DNA of 16,980 nucleotides from Setaria digitata (lineage: Eukaryota > Nematoda > Chromadorea > Rhabditida > Setariidae), in contig RCAB01000808.1 in the NCBI GenBank assembly GCA_003640385.1, positions 1,152-18,131 of the forward strand. Direction: 5' to 3'. The position numbers and the translations under genes were made by a program. The notes below the pieces were generated by a model that had not been told where the DNA came from, made no database searches, and saw only the letters and a list, made by a program, of their open reading frames with translations. Below, piece after piece: positions 1-10,600 of the stretch. Position 1 is the first letter of the stretch; each line of letters opens with the position of its first letter.

Positions 1-120
1 CTCCATTCAAAGTATTGCTTAATACATTCAAATTTCTATATTTCTTTCAGAATATTGCATAATATATTTAAATTTCTATACTCCATTCAAAGTATTGCTT
101 AATAAATTCAAATTTCAATA
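1..120. repeat. 40-bp tandem repeat, alternating A-B-A units
   Basis: Three consecutive 40-base units are visible at 1-40, 41-80 and 81-120. Units 1 and 3 both begin CTCCATTCAAAGTATTGCTT and differ at only two positions. Unit 2 is more divergent but keeps the AATTTCTATA end and the TATTGC core. The pattern is therefore an 80-base dimer repeat whose second dimer is incomplete. The array begins at the first base of the window, so it probably extends further left. A weak TATTGCAT echo occurs near 163 and 206. No coding potential is seen. Confidence 0.85.
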
Positions 121-530
121 TTCCTATTAATCCCAAACTTTAATTTCCAGCATAATTATGAAATATTGCATATGCGATAAAAACGGATCTTATTCCATAT
201 CGTATATTGCATTTCAGCATTTCCATTGAATTTAGAAATGAATTCTACGAGCATGAGATAACATAATGTAATCTGATACTAGCAATGAGAAACATTTTTA
301 ATCGAGCAAAAATGATTAATTAGGAACTTTTTAAGAAGTTTAGGATGAACTTGTAGACTAAATGAAAATTCATAAGGTTATTTTTTCTTCAGAAATTTTA
401 AGTATTTAAAAAAAAAAAAATTCCAATTTGGAGAATTTCTTTCAGGTAATGATGAAAAAAAAGGCAGTGTATACGATTTATCATTATACTAAGTACTTCA
501 AAATGTTTCACATGCAAAAATCACTTTAAG
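121..530. other. AT-rich upstream region, no gene seen
   Basis: This stretch between the left repeat and the transporter gene is very AT-rich, with an A run near 410-420. It holds no open frame or motif that I can assign. It would contain the promoter of the transporter gene, but no TATA box or initiator stands out. An acceptor-like TTTCTTTCAG at about 436-445 is followed at once by GTAAT and leads to no usable exon. Confidence 0.5.
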
Positions 531-557
531 TTTTTGTTTATACAGCTGATCTTATCT
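531..557 (+). promoter_or_regulatory. Probable spliced-leader acceptor and 5' leader of the transporter gene
   Basis: The T-rich stretch TTTTTGTTTATACAG ends at base 545 and is followed by 12 bases and then the ATG at 558. No upstream exon with a matching donor could be found. The usual explanation in nematodes is that such an orphan acceptor receives a trans-spliced leader, giving a very short 5' leader. A cis-spliced non-coding exon further upstream is the alternative. The open frame continues upstream only through TTG, so the ATG at 558 is the best start. Confidence 0.5.
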
Positions 558-3500
558 ATGATTCATTATGAACCTTTTCCTAAATTTATCAGCAAAATAA
601 AGAATTTTAGGTTATTAGTTGCTGCACTATTATGCTGTTGTTTCATTGCACTTTCAATAAGTACTTCAAATTTGTCTGTAGCACTTATTTGCATGACATC
701 GTGCAGCGTAACTGGTTATAAAGGTGATTTACATTGGCAAAGTGAACAGGTAATTAATTACTTTAATCATTTACATTTTTATCACCTTTACTATCAACAA
801 ATGGAGGCTCAACGATCCATTGTCAAACTAATTAATCACTATCCAGGAAACAAAAAAAAAGCTAAGTTATATAATTGTACATTCGTTCAAATTCTCATTT
901 GTTGTAACAAAATTAAAACGTTAAAAAAAAAAAAAAATTATTCATTTAGGAATATTTTCAAAAATTCAGGAAGGTATGGTATTAGCAGCGCAAAATGCTG
1001 GCTCACTGTTAATGGTGATAACAGGACTTCGTGCTGACCGTATCAATGGTAAATGGATGATTTGTGGTAGTTTATTATTATGCGCAATTGCAAATTCAGT
1101 TCTACCAGTACTGGCACATAAAAGTGTATGGTATGCATTTGCTGCAAGACTTGCAATTGGTGCTGCAGATGCATGCCTTACCCCTGCAACAAGTTCGCTG
1201 ATAACACGTTGGTTTCCGCAAAGTGAACGAGCTGTTGCATTAGGCATTGTTACAGGTGGACGACAAATTGGTATAATACGAATATTTTGAATTTGTTAAA
1301 ATTACTTAATCAGTGCTTTAGTCCGAAAAATGTACCACAAAATAGTGACGCAATAGTTTGTCTGCAGAAGCTCCCTTTCATTATTTTTTATCTGATCTTA
1401 TATAGAATGCCGAAATATCATTCTTTAGGTATTTAATGTGCTATGGCAATAAATTCTAATAAATATTAGTGTCTAGAATACTTTTACTAAATGCTCAATA
1501 TAATCGTCAAAGTATATATTTCACGATTGTTTACACATTTCAGGTTTATGAATATATGTTGATGAGAAAAAAAAAAAGTGAAGTAAAATTAGATTTTCTT
1601 CATTAAATTCCAATAAAGTTGAAGTGAACTAAAATGAAAATGTGCTGTAATGAAATTAGATGATAATAGGAAGTATACGTTGAAAATATTTTGAAAAGAA
1701 AGAGTGCAATTAATCATTCAGTAAAATTATTTCCTTTCCATGGTGGAAATGGGTTTTTACGAATGAATTTAATATTTTAACTGAAGAAAAAATCAGTAAT
1801 AATGAGTGATAATAGCTGATAAAAGTGAAATTATTTAGAAGGAGTTTGTTTCTTTTTGATTTAGGTGCACTGTTTATTTTGCCAACGGCAGGCTATTTGT
1901 GTACACGTAAAGATATATTGAACGGTTGGCCAGCTATATTTTATCTTAGTGGACTTATCTCTGTGCTAGTTGCTTTCTTCTGGATTCCAATGGGTGCTGA
2001 TAAACCTTCTAAGCAGTACTGCATATCACGTCAAGAACAACTGTTTATCCAAAGCAGGTAGATTACTCATCTTGTTATTAAAAAAAAAAAAAAATAGACT
2101 ATTAAATTTAGTCTAAAAACTTTTTTTTTTTTTCATTTATTAATTAAATTTCTGCTGAAAATCTTATTTGGTTTTGGATACTAGTTTTTTTTTTTTTTTT
2201 TTTTTTTTTTTTNAACATTACTCTTCTGGTTATAAAAAAAAAGTGGACTAATTAAATTTATTTCAAAAATTTTATCTTCTTTTCTTTTTTAAATTTCTTT
2301 TGAAAATCTTATTTAAGATTTTCGAATAGTAATTTTATATACAATGAAAATGTATCATAAAATTCAGCAAGAACCTCATTTCCTATTCCGTGAAAAAAAT
2401 TCATTTCACTATTTTTTATTTTTATATTCTGAGCTAGATCATTCCAAGCATGTTCACAACTTGGGAATTTAGTAATGAGAATATTACAGGTTAGATCATC
2501 TAAGTCTCAGTAGCTGACACAGAAAGCAATGTTCTGGAAATTATTAGTACTGTATGTTCTTTTTGCATTCCAAAATTCATTCGTTGGCTTTTCCTAGGTA
2601 ACATTGACAATAACCGAGTGATATAAGTGATATTTTAAGGTGTGACTATTGACCAAATGCCACTTTTTTTTTTAGAAAAATTCCTCAGAAGTTCCAAGAA
2701 AGTTTTCAACTTATTTTTCATGATTTTTTTTAGAATAGCCTGTGAATCAATTGGTAAGCGTACTGCACCACGACACACGCCGTGGTCTGCAATTGCTCGA
2801 TCATCGGCGGTTTGGTCGGGAATTTTTGCACTTGTATGTCATGAATATCCACTTGTCATCATGTTACAGTTTCTGCCTAATTATATGCGTGATGTGTTGC
2901 ATTTTTCACCTGCAAAGAATGGAATTGCATCAGCGATTCCAATGCTTTGCTTATTTATAAGCAAAACATGCTCCTCCACCTTTTCAACTTGGCTGCTAAA
3001 ACATACTAGCTGGACTAAAACAAACATTTGTAAGGTATGTATCAGTTATAGAAGTTTACGGCTACACATTTCTATTTGTTTGTTACTTTTATCGAAAAAT
3101 GTTTTGATAGCAGCTAGTGTTTGGTCTAGAAATGAGCCAAACACTGCAATTTATGGAAAATTCTTGAATGCAGTCAAATATGATTCAGACGGAAATAAAT
3201 ACTTCCTGTGAATTACAAAAATATCAATCTGTTAATTGAAAGGAAGAAAAATTCGTCTTTTTTCCTAAATTAGTTTTCATCAAATTAAAATTAGCATGAT
3301 GCAGAGGGGAAAAAAGTTTTCAGATATTTAACGGTATCGCATCAGCGGGACTATCAGTATGTGTCTTCACCGTACCACAGTTTGATCAAGAACAATCATT
3401 TCTTGCAACGATTGCTTTATGTTGTGCAATGCTTTTTGCGGGTTTGTATTTCAGAAATAGAATAATAAGTTGAGATCATTCTTTATTTAATCATTAATTA

Positions 3501-4320
3501 TTATCAATATTCGTTATCAACGTTTGCAAGCCAAAATGTCACTTCCTTTTTTCATCGATTATGAATTGTAATGAATTCTTCTGCTACATAAATCAAATGA
3601 AAATATTAGGCAAGGTGAGTTAAGCTTTTAATAATTTGTTTTCAGTGATAAATTCATACTCAACTTAGGTAATGTTAAAATAGTGAATTTGTTTTGTCCT
3701 TACTGACCATAAATTGTCACTCATTTTTTTTTTTTTTTTTCAAGACAAAATATCCTGGTGTAAATTGAAGACCGGATATTTGGTAGTCCGTTTGCAAGGG
3801 TAAATTTATATTTTTATAGGCCTACATACTCCGGGCGTACAAACAGCTCTGGTACAACTTGCACCACCGTATTCAGGTATCATCACAGGTATCTCGTGTT
3901 TTTTTGTTGCATGGTTTGGTATCGGTAACAAACTTCTCACAAAACATATTGTACAGCATGGTACATCGAATGAGTGGGCCAAGGTATGCTTTAAACTGGT
4001 TGGAACAAGTTATATTTTGAATTTAAATATGTAAGAGAGGGCAGCAAGTGAGATTAAATAGCCACCATACATTTCAAAGCATACTAAAAGTGTCATTATT
4101 TTCTAGGAAAAAAAAGGAAGTTATTCAATTACCATTTCATTTACAGTTCAATTTCAAGGAATTTAAATTGCAGGTATTTTATCTATCCAGCGTAGTAGCA
4201 GCTCTCCCAGTGGTAGTATTTACAATTTGGGGATCTAGTGAGCGGCAATGGTGGTCAGCGCCAAGTTCAAAAACTTCAACACATAGCTTGAATACACAAA
4301 CTACTTCAGTTTCCAACTGA
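558..4320 (+). CDS. SLC17-family MFS transporter (phosphate/organic anion cotransporter-like), seven exons
   Basis: Joining exons 558-749, 970-1270, 1865-2057, 2734-3034, 3324-3441, 3820-3983 and 4174-4320 gives one 471-residue frame ending in TGA. All six introns are GT-AG and their phases match. SLC17 proteins are 12-helix membrane carriers for phosphate, glutamate, sialic acid or other organic anions; the substrate here cannot be read from sequence. Family marks: helix 1 with NLSVALICM (residues 38-46); the W...EQ..M segment before helix 2 (60-67), made by the first exon junction; ADR at 86-88; R124 and D131 in helix 4; TGGRQIG at 159-165; GWPAIFYLSG in exon 3; LPNYMRDVL in exon 4; and IFNGIASAG opening exon 5. 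Length is normal for the family. Oddities: the usual helix 1 arginine two residues before NLS is T36, the luminal loop 1 is very short, and the GISNT/PG motif near helix 11 is degraded. The family call is firm; the exact subfamily is not. Confidence 0.93.
2185..2213. repeat. Poly-T run of 28 with an ambiguous base, inside transporter intron 3
   Basis: Twenty-eight consecutive T are followed by the only N in the window, at 2213. The run is inside the 2058-2733 intron and does not affect coding. The N most likely marks an assembly join or collapsed homopolymer, so the true intron length is uncertain. Other long T runs lie at 3724-3740, 10064-10087 and 13965-13985. Confidence 0.95.
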
Positions 4321-4625
4321 ACTGAAGTTTGCAAAAACTGGAACACAAACTAGAGATATTCAGAAGACTATCAAGAGAAGCATAACGGAATACCGAAAGA
4401 ATCCGAGAATAACCCTCCGGAAAAGTTGTGGAAGGCTCTGTTTGAGAGAGATGGGATAACAGAATGATAGTACACTGACTGAAGGGAAAATTTCTAATTA
4501 CGGATAGCTATAAAACAAAAAAGGAGGAGAGGAGGTAATGCATTAATATACAATTGTGAGATGGTAATACATGGGTCACCGAACGATTTGTTGCATTTTA
4601 ATTATATTACTCCTAAATAAATTAT
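4321..4625 (+). terminator. 3' UTR and poly(A) signal of the transporter gene
   Basis: The first canonical AATAAA after the transporter stop codon is at 4616-4621, about 300 bases downstream, in an AT-rich stretch. It is a plausible cleavage and polyadenylation signal. No competing AATAAA lies between the stop and this site. Confidence 0.5.
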
Positions 4626-4973
4626 CTAATTAACTTGTAAAAGCATTGATTCATGGAAAATTAATGAAGGAGAAGCGGTAAATGCAAAGCAATGAAAAAA
4701 TTTGAGCGAAAAAAGGAAGAATTCAACGAATGCATCAAAAAAAAAAAAGATAAAAATGACTTCCCTCTCAAAACAATTAATGAAAAATAAACGTGTCGGT
4801 TGATGTTTAAACATGGGAGTTCAGAAGTTGTCGATGATTAAAGGTGTATTGGTTTTGTTTACCGTGGAACAGTGTCGGTTCGCTCGGTGAGATGGAGTAG
4901 ACCTGGGCCATCAAGGTGAGTCATTTCCGGTTGAAAGGTCAAATTTTTTTTTGCCGGAAATCAGTAAATTATT

Positions 4974-5114
4974 AGGAAAAAGAGAAAGAAGGAGAAGGAG
5001 AAAGTGGAGCAGCAGCAGGAGGAGGAGGGGGAGGAGGGGGGAGGAGGAAGAGGAGGAGGAGGAGGAGAAGGAGGAGGAGGAGGAAGAGAGGGGAGGAGGA
5101 GGAGGAGGAAGAGA
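4974..5114 (+). repeat. Purine-rich (GGA)n/(GA)n tract, 98 bases uninterrupted
   Basis: From 5017 to 5114 every base on the + strand is A or G, mostly GGA and GA triplets with several G runs. From 4974 the tract is broken only by T5005 and by C at 5010, 5013 and 5016 (a GCAGCAGCA patch). The overlapping open frames encode only Glu/Gly/Arg low-complexity text and are not genes. Such mirror-like homopurine tracts can form triplex (H-DNA), and the G runs could support quadruplexes. Confidence 0.95.
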
Positions 5115-5403
5115 TCTTCACGCAGCATTCTTCTTTCTATACAATCTTATTTCCTAAATGACATTTATTGTCATCTCGAGATCAGTTACTGAAATCTCGT
5201 GTCGTCTGAAACTGATAACAGAATTCAGCTGAACTTGATAAGTTAATTAAAATCATTTCATACCTAACATAACATCTTCCAAATGAAAATAGGATGGAGA
5301 CTTCGCGAGCTTTTAAATTTGATCTGAAAACTTCATTCAACAGCAACTTATTTATAAATGAATTTCCTGACTTGTTTACAACTTCTGAATTAGTGTCCAG
5401 GAT

Positions 5404-5577
5404 ATCATGCGTGTATGCGTTACACCTATGCGTGTATGATGTGTATGTGTGCGTGTGTGTATCCTGCGTACGTTGTGTGTGTGTGCGTGTGTGTGTGTGT
5501 ATGTATATGTGTGTATGTGTGTGGGTGTATGTATGTATGTGTGTATGTGTGTCTGTGTATGTGTGTGTGTATCTATC
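5404..5577 (+). repeat. Imperfect GT/GTAT microsatellite
   Basis: The + strand is dominated by TGTGTG runs with interspersed ATGT, GCGT and GGGT variants, ending in TATCTATCTAG. It is imperfect, which suggests an old array. Open frames across it encode Cys/Val repeats and are artefacts. It lies about 290 bases downstream of the purine tract. Confidence 0.95.
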
Positions 5578-5794
5578 TAGTTAGCATATGGAAAATAAAT
5601 GTTAGAGAGATGCAATCAGTCATGCAATCTCGTGTCGTAGTGTCCTGTCGTCTCGTCATCTTAGTATGGGACACCAATGCTTATTTTAAAGGCTAAAATG
5701 GTCTAATTAATGGCCTTTCCTTCACATGTTATATATATGCTTTGTAAATATGTCACTATACATCTCTATTATTTTTAAAAAATTAATTTTAATT

Positions 5795-5830
5795 GATATA
5801 TATATATAAAATAAACATATATATATGTTT
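5795..5830. repeat. AT repeats with an 18-bp perfect palindrome
   Basis: An AT dinucleotide run at 5795-5807 is followed at 5813-5830 by AAACATATATATATGTTT, which equals its own reverse complement. It could extrude as a small cruciform, but no function is implied. Confidence 0.8.
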
Positions 5831-7561
5831 GCCTACGTGTATGTGCATGCGTGTAAATATATGATCCTTTGCACGTTACTGCATAACGTAAAAGTGGAAG
5901 AAATGAGAGATGAAAATGATGTAATTTTATCTTAGGTCAGTAAATCATAATCTGACGGCTTCGATTTTGTAATTTGCCATTGTAAATAACACTCGTTTGA
6001 CGTAAGCTGCCATTAATCCATCTAGCTTCATCTTTCCAATTATATCTTCCACGTATTTCTTTACGTCTCTGTCGCTACATATTACAGTGGTTAACCATAA
6101 AAATTCGTCAGACTCTTTCCTCAGCTTCTCCTCCTTTTCCCTAGCTTGACCTTCTCTTCCTTGTTATCCCTGACCTTATTTGTGTTCCAACTTTCTGCCT
6201 TCTTGTCCTTCTAATGTGTCATCCTAATCCAACCAAAACATTTCTATTATTACGAATTTACACAATTCCATTAATGCGAGAACTGTGGATGCCTTCTTTT
6301 AATTCTATCTGGCTAGCATTACGATTATTTTGTTTTCAATACGGTCTCCCTGAAGCCACAGTTCTCTGTCCAAACTTTCGCATAGAGCCAATACTCTACT
6401 AGTACTCTATCCTACGCTTATCTATTCTAGAAGACAGCAAAGCATAACGTGATCACGTGAAACGGGGAAGCATGACGTCTCCTTCCCTTTACGCTTCCAT
6501 AATTTCGTTTAATGCATGAATGGTATAGAAGGCTGCTTCATTAAAGATAAGTTTCTAAGTGTTCCCTTGCAAATGTTGGCATCATTCCAGTGGTTTTTAT
6601 TGGTGAATATTGCTTATATGTGGATCTGAGGGTTTTTGCACTTGGCATCTGGAGAGACTGGTATAGACCCGGTCGGGATTGGTACATCATGTTCCTGATA
6701 TATCCTGAATTTCGGGATGAGCAGAAAATATGTTGGTGGGTGTTGTTTCCCTTACCTTCGGACAGTATCAAATCTTTCACGCATCTCTAGTCATTTCTTT
6801 AACCCCAAGCATATTATAATTAATTAGTCTATAATTACGGCTTGTTATTCTCTATCAAAATCACTGCCAGTAATTTTATAGGTTGTCGACAATTAGCGGT
6901 ACAAATTTCTGTGGATGTTAGTTCTTCAATTATATTTCTGCATGCTGCGCTGTGCTAGCAGTAGCTGTTAATAATTAAGTAATGATTGGATTATAATGGA
7001 ATGATTTGACATAGCATCATGGATATCTTGCAGGATATTACAACCCTTTTTACTCTGATATGTCTTGGTGATCCGGGCATGCTGTACTGTTGTTTTGATT
7101 GTACTGTTTGGCTGATTGATTGAGGCACGTTGAGCAGATGGTTCTTGGTGCGAGATATCCAGTAGATAAGGCATGAACGGTATTACTTTTTGATCGGTGA
7201 TTTCATTTCGTCTTTAGCTCTATTAAGTTGCAAATTCGAACAGATTTTGATGTGAAGCCACAAATATATAGTGCCATACTTCTGCTTGTTTTTCTTAAAA
7301 CCCTTCAAGATACTTAAGTAGCGTTTTAGGACTTGAAATATAATCGCTAGTATGCACTTTCCAGTTGTGGGCGGGCTTTGCCAAACAGTATGACTTCGCT
7401 AAAGAGTTAGATGTGGATGATAATCCAAATTTAAGCTTAAGTCTGTTATCATACTAAGTCTAAATTAGGATTCAATCATAGAACGAGATGAATTGCGTTA
7501 CTGCGTTATGAACGTTATGAATGTCCCTGCTTTCTTCATCTTGCTTTCTTCATCCTCCTAG

Positions 7562-7601
7562 TATTTATTTTCAGATATACCTTTCGGTGTTTGGAGCAGT
7601 G
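7562..7601 (+). promoter_or_regulatory. Probable spliced-leader acceptor and 5' leader of the hexokinase-like gene
   Basis: The sequence TATTTATTTTCAG ends at 7574 and has a strong nematode acceptor consensus. It is followed by 27 bases and then the ATG at 7602. No upstream exon that would feed this acceptor could be found, so trans-splicing of a leader is likely. A cis-spliced upstream exon, such as one ending at the donor-like site at 4917/4918, remains possible. Confidence 0.45.
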
Positions 7602-10600
7602 ATGACATTACCAGAAGACGTTACTAGAACTCTTGAATCCTTCTTTATTGGGGTTTGTTCATTCGTTATATTTAATAATTCTAAGGAGACCCACTGATCA
7701 GCATCATGAATGCTAAATGCTTTTTCCCCATCTTTTATTATGATCTGCATTTGGTTTCAGTCATATATTTGTCTTTGCGTTCTTTCGGCGTTGTACACAA
7801 TATCTTCTTTCACTGTTATATTCGGTTAGTATAGGATCTCTCGATCGCGTTCAGGAAATATCCATGTTGCGTATTGCAGAAATACTTATTTTTTAATGTA
7901 CCAATTGTAAGATGAGGGAAGATGGATTTCTTTTACAATTTTAATTTCTATATGGAGATGAATTATTCTTTACTTTGCTCTATTAGTTCTTTGTATAATC
8001 GCAGAGCAAAAAACAATTGGTCGGAAAACGAAAATGAAATTTTCATCATCTTTTATAATGTAACGGTTTTACTGCACTCTGCGTTGATGGGCTCTCATCG
8101 TTCAAGTTATAAATTTGACGTCTGTTCATTAATGCTTAGGGCACATTTTTACGCTTTAGTTTTTTTTTTTTCTGCTGTGCAGTTCTCTTCTCAGAATAAT
8201 TTTTCTTGCCTTTCTGCAGCTGTCCTGCCAAGTTAGTCTTCCCTATTCATCTCTTATAAGCGATGCAGCTGCATGTTGCGACATATTTCAACTTATGGAG
8301 CGCACTGAATTCGCGGGTTAATTTTCTAAGAATTCCGCCGACCCAATTTTCAGTGTTTAAAAGCCGTTGCTCATTTTCTTCCATCTTCTATAATGCTAGC
8401 TTGCTGTTTTCTTTTCGTCTTGCTAAGAGTTTTCTGGCCAATCATTTTGGAATATTTTGATACTGCTTGAACATCAAGTGTAAAAAACGTGCACCGCATT
8501 GGTACTGTAATGCTTGCTAAAGTTGCACAAACTTGTTCGTTTTATGTTACCAACTGTCAGCTTTATTTATTTCGCATGTGTCAAGGTAATAAGAAAGAAA
8601 GGTTTCAGCATATTTCTGCCTACTAATATTGTTTGTAACATCAGATTTATTAGAAGTTTGGTATTTTCCAGTGTTTGGAAAATCGACATGAAAAGCATTC
8701 AAAGTGAACTCATATTCTATAGTGAATTTTTCAGGATGAAAGGCTACATCAGATTAGTGAAAAAATAGAAATCGAACTTGTCCAAGGTCTTGAAGGTGGT
8801 GCCTCGAAATCATCGATCGCGATGCTGCCTTCTTTTGTTCCTGCCCTACCAGACGGAAGTGGTTAGTTACATTTCTGTAAGACGACAGGAGAAAAACTTC
8901 TTCAAATGTTATTCTTCTGAAATTTTAGAGGTAGGTAAATATATTGCAATCGATCTGAGTGGCAGGAACTTACGTATCATGTTACTGACGTTGAAAGGAA
9001 GGGGTCATGAACCGGAGCAAATTAATCACAATTACGTTTTTCCAGCTTCTGTTATGAAAGGAACTGGAGATCAGGTTAAAAATTTCTTGTTTTTAGAGTT
9101 CTGCTTTGCTTAAAGATTTCCAAAATTTTTAGCAAACAACTTTTAAGCTGCACTTGCGGACAGTTTCCTTTTAGATTGTATTTTGGGTCATTCACTTTTG
9201 TTTTAGTTGTTCACATTCATAGTTAACTGCCTGATGAAATTCTTGAACGAAGTGAATCTGCTGAATGCTTCTCTCCCAGTTGGGTTTGTTTTCTCTTATC
9301 CGTGCGAGTTGCTTTCGATACGTTCAGCACGCCTGTTGTGGTGGACGAAGGGCTTTGATATAAAGGATTGCTTGCGAAAAGATGTCGTCAAACTTCTAGA
9401 AGAAGCTCTTGAGATGAACATGGTTTGCATGCTGTTCAATTTTATTTGACTGTTCAATTTCCGTCGCGGTTATATATAAATGGAATTCCTTCACGTTAAT
9501 AGAATATTCAAGCTGCATTTCGCTTTTTTCTTTTTTATATTACATTTTTTTAGTTAACAAATGTAAAAATTAAAGTGGTGATGAATGACACCGTTGGTCA
9601 GTTAGCTGCTACCGCTTACAAGTATGGTGAGGAATGCGTTGTCGGTGTCGTCATCGGATATGGGTGATTTTCTATTTTTTTTTTTCATGTTGTAGTATTT
9701 CCATTTCATTTACCGGTTTTAGGAACGTTTTAAGTATTTTATGACAGGCAGCTTCTAGCGTGGAAAGCGAAGTTCCCTTATCAGCACCAGTATCAAAAAG
9801 TTTTTCCTGTTTGTCTGGATGAAACCTTAAGATTGATGGAAGAGAGTGAAATACATACTTTTTTTTTCGTAATTTTCAGTTGCAACTCATCGTACCTAGA
9901 AGACACTGCAAAAATCAAGAAATTTAATGCTGCTACTGTTGGGTACAAATTTGAGAAGATGGTAGTTGTTACTGAATGGGAAGAATTTGGTGAAAAGGTA
10001 GTTCATGAAACTTATTTCAGATCTAATCGTGGAGAATTCAAGGAGTGTCATCAATTTTTGTCGTTTTTTTTTTTTTTTTTTTTTTTTGAGCAAAAACCCT
10101 TTTCAATTAATTAAGGAATGTGAGTACGCCGTATGTTCTGCCTATTCAACATTTCAGTCCATTCCTACATTGCTTGCAAGACACTGAAAAATTTTTGTTG
10201 ATTTATATTAATGAGCTAAGCAGCTAATAGGACCCTAATATTAGAGAATGATGTGTATATTACAGGGTGAATTGGACAGTATTTTAACCCAGTTTGACCG
10301 AGATATTGATGAAGCTTCGGTCCATAAAGGCAAGCAAATGTAAGTGTTATTATTAAATATACAGTTTTTCTGGCAGGAAAAACCGTAATACTTTGTGAAT
10401 GAGGAGGAAGTAGAATTTTTTCACGTTTTCCATTTGCAGGATTGATAAGCTGACGGGAGCATTGTATTTGGGTGAGTTGGCACGTCGTATCCTAATACAA
10501 TTTACATTAGACGGATGTTTGTTCAGCGGAAAATGTTGTGAAAAACTGGAAGAAGTGGATTCCTTTCCAACTAAATACATTTCTGAAATTTTGGGGTATA

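Larger units (their letters stand above)
4626..7561. other. Intergenic region of about 2.9 kb, no recognisable gene
   Basis: I found no chain of exons with matching phases on either strand here. The block at about 4800-4920 is less AT-rich and ends in a strong donor-like ATCAAG|GTGAGT at 4917/4918, which could mark a non-coding exon, but nothing downstream confirms it. After it come the purine tract, the GT microsatellite and an AT palindrome, listed separately. From 6000 to 6250 the + strand is C/T-rich. From 6541 to 7174 both strands carry short open frames (for example 6541-6780 and 6968-7174 on the minus strand) with no domain I recognise. These may be remnants of a transposable element, but no terminal repeat or reverse transcriptase motif was seen. 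Confidence 0.5.

Noticed and set aside
534..1037. A 167-codon open frame as a separate gene
   Set aside because: It is transporter exon 1 read straight through intron 1 (750-969) and then out of frame into exon 2. The part after 749 is A/T-rich and unlike the family.
966..1247. Minus-strand open frame opposite transporter exon 2
   Set aside because: It is a shadow of the well-supported + strand exon and has no domain of its own.
4951..5192. Open frames encoding Glu/Gly/Arg-rich proteins
   Set aside because: They are translations of the purine microsatellite, with no splice context and equally open alternative frames.
5294..5696. Open frames encoding Cys/Val-rich proteins
   Set aside because: They are translations of the GT microsatellite; both frames are open only because the repeat lacks stop codons.
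6541..7174. Minus-strand open frames as possible retrotransposon fragments
   Set aside because: No reverse transcriptase, integrase or protease motif, and no terminal repeats, could be seen. Left as unassigned sequence.
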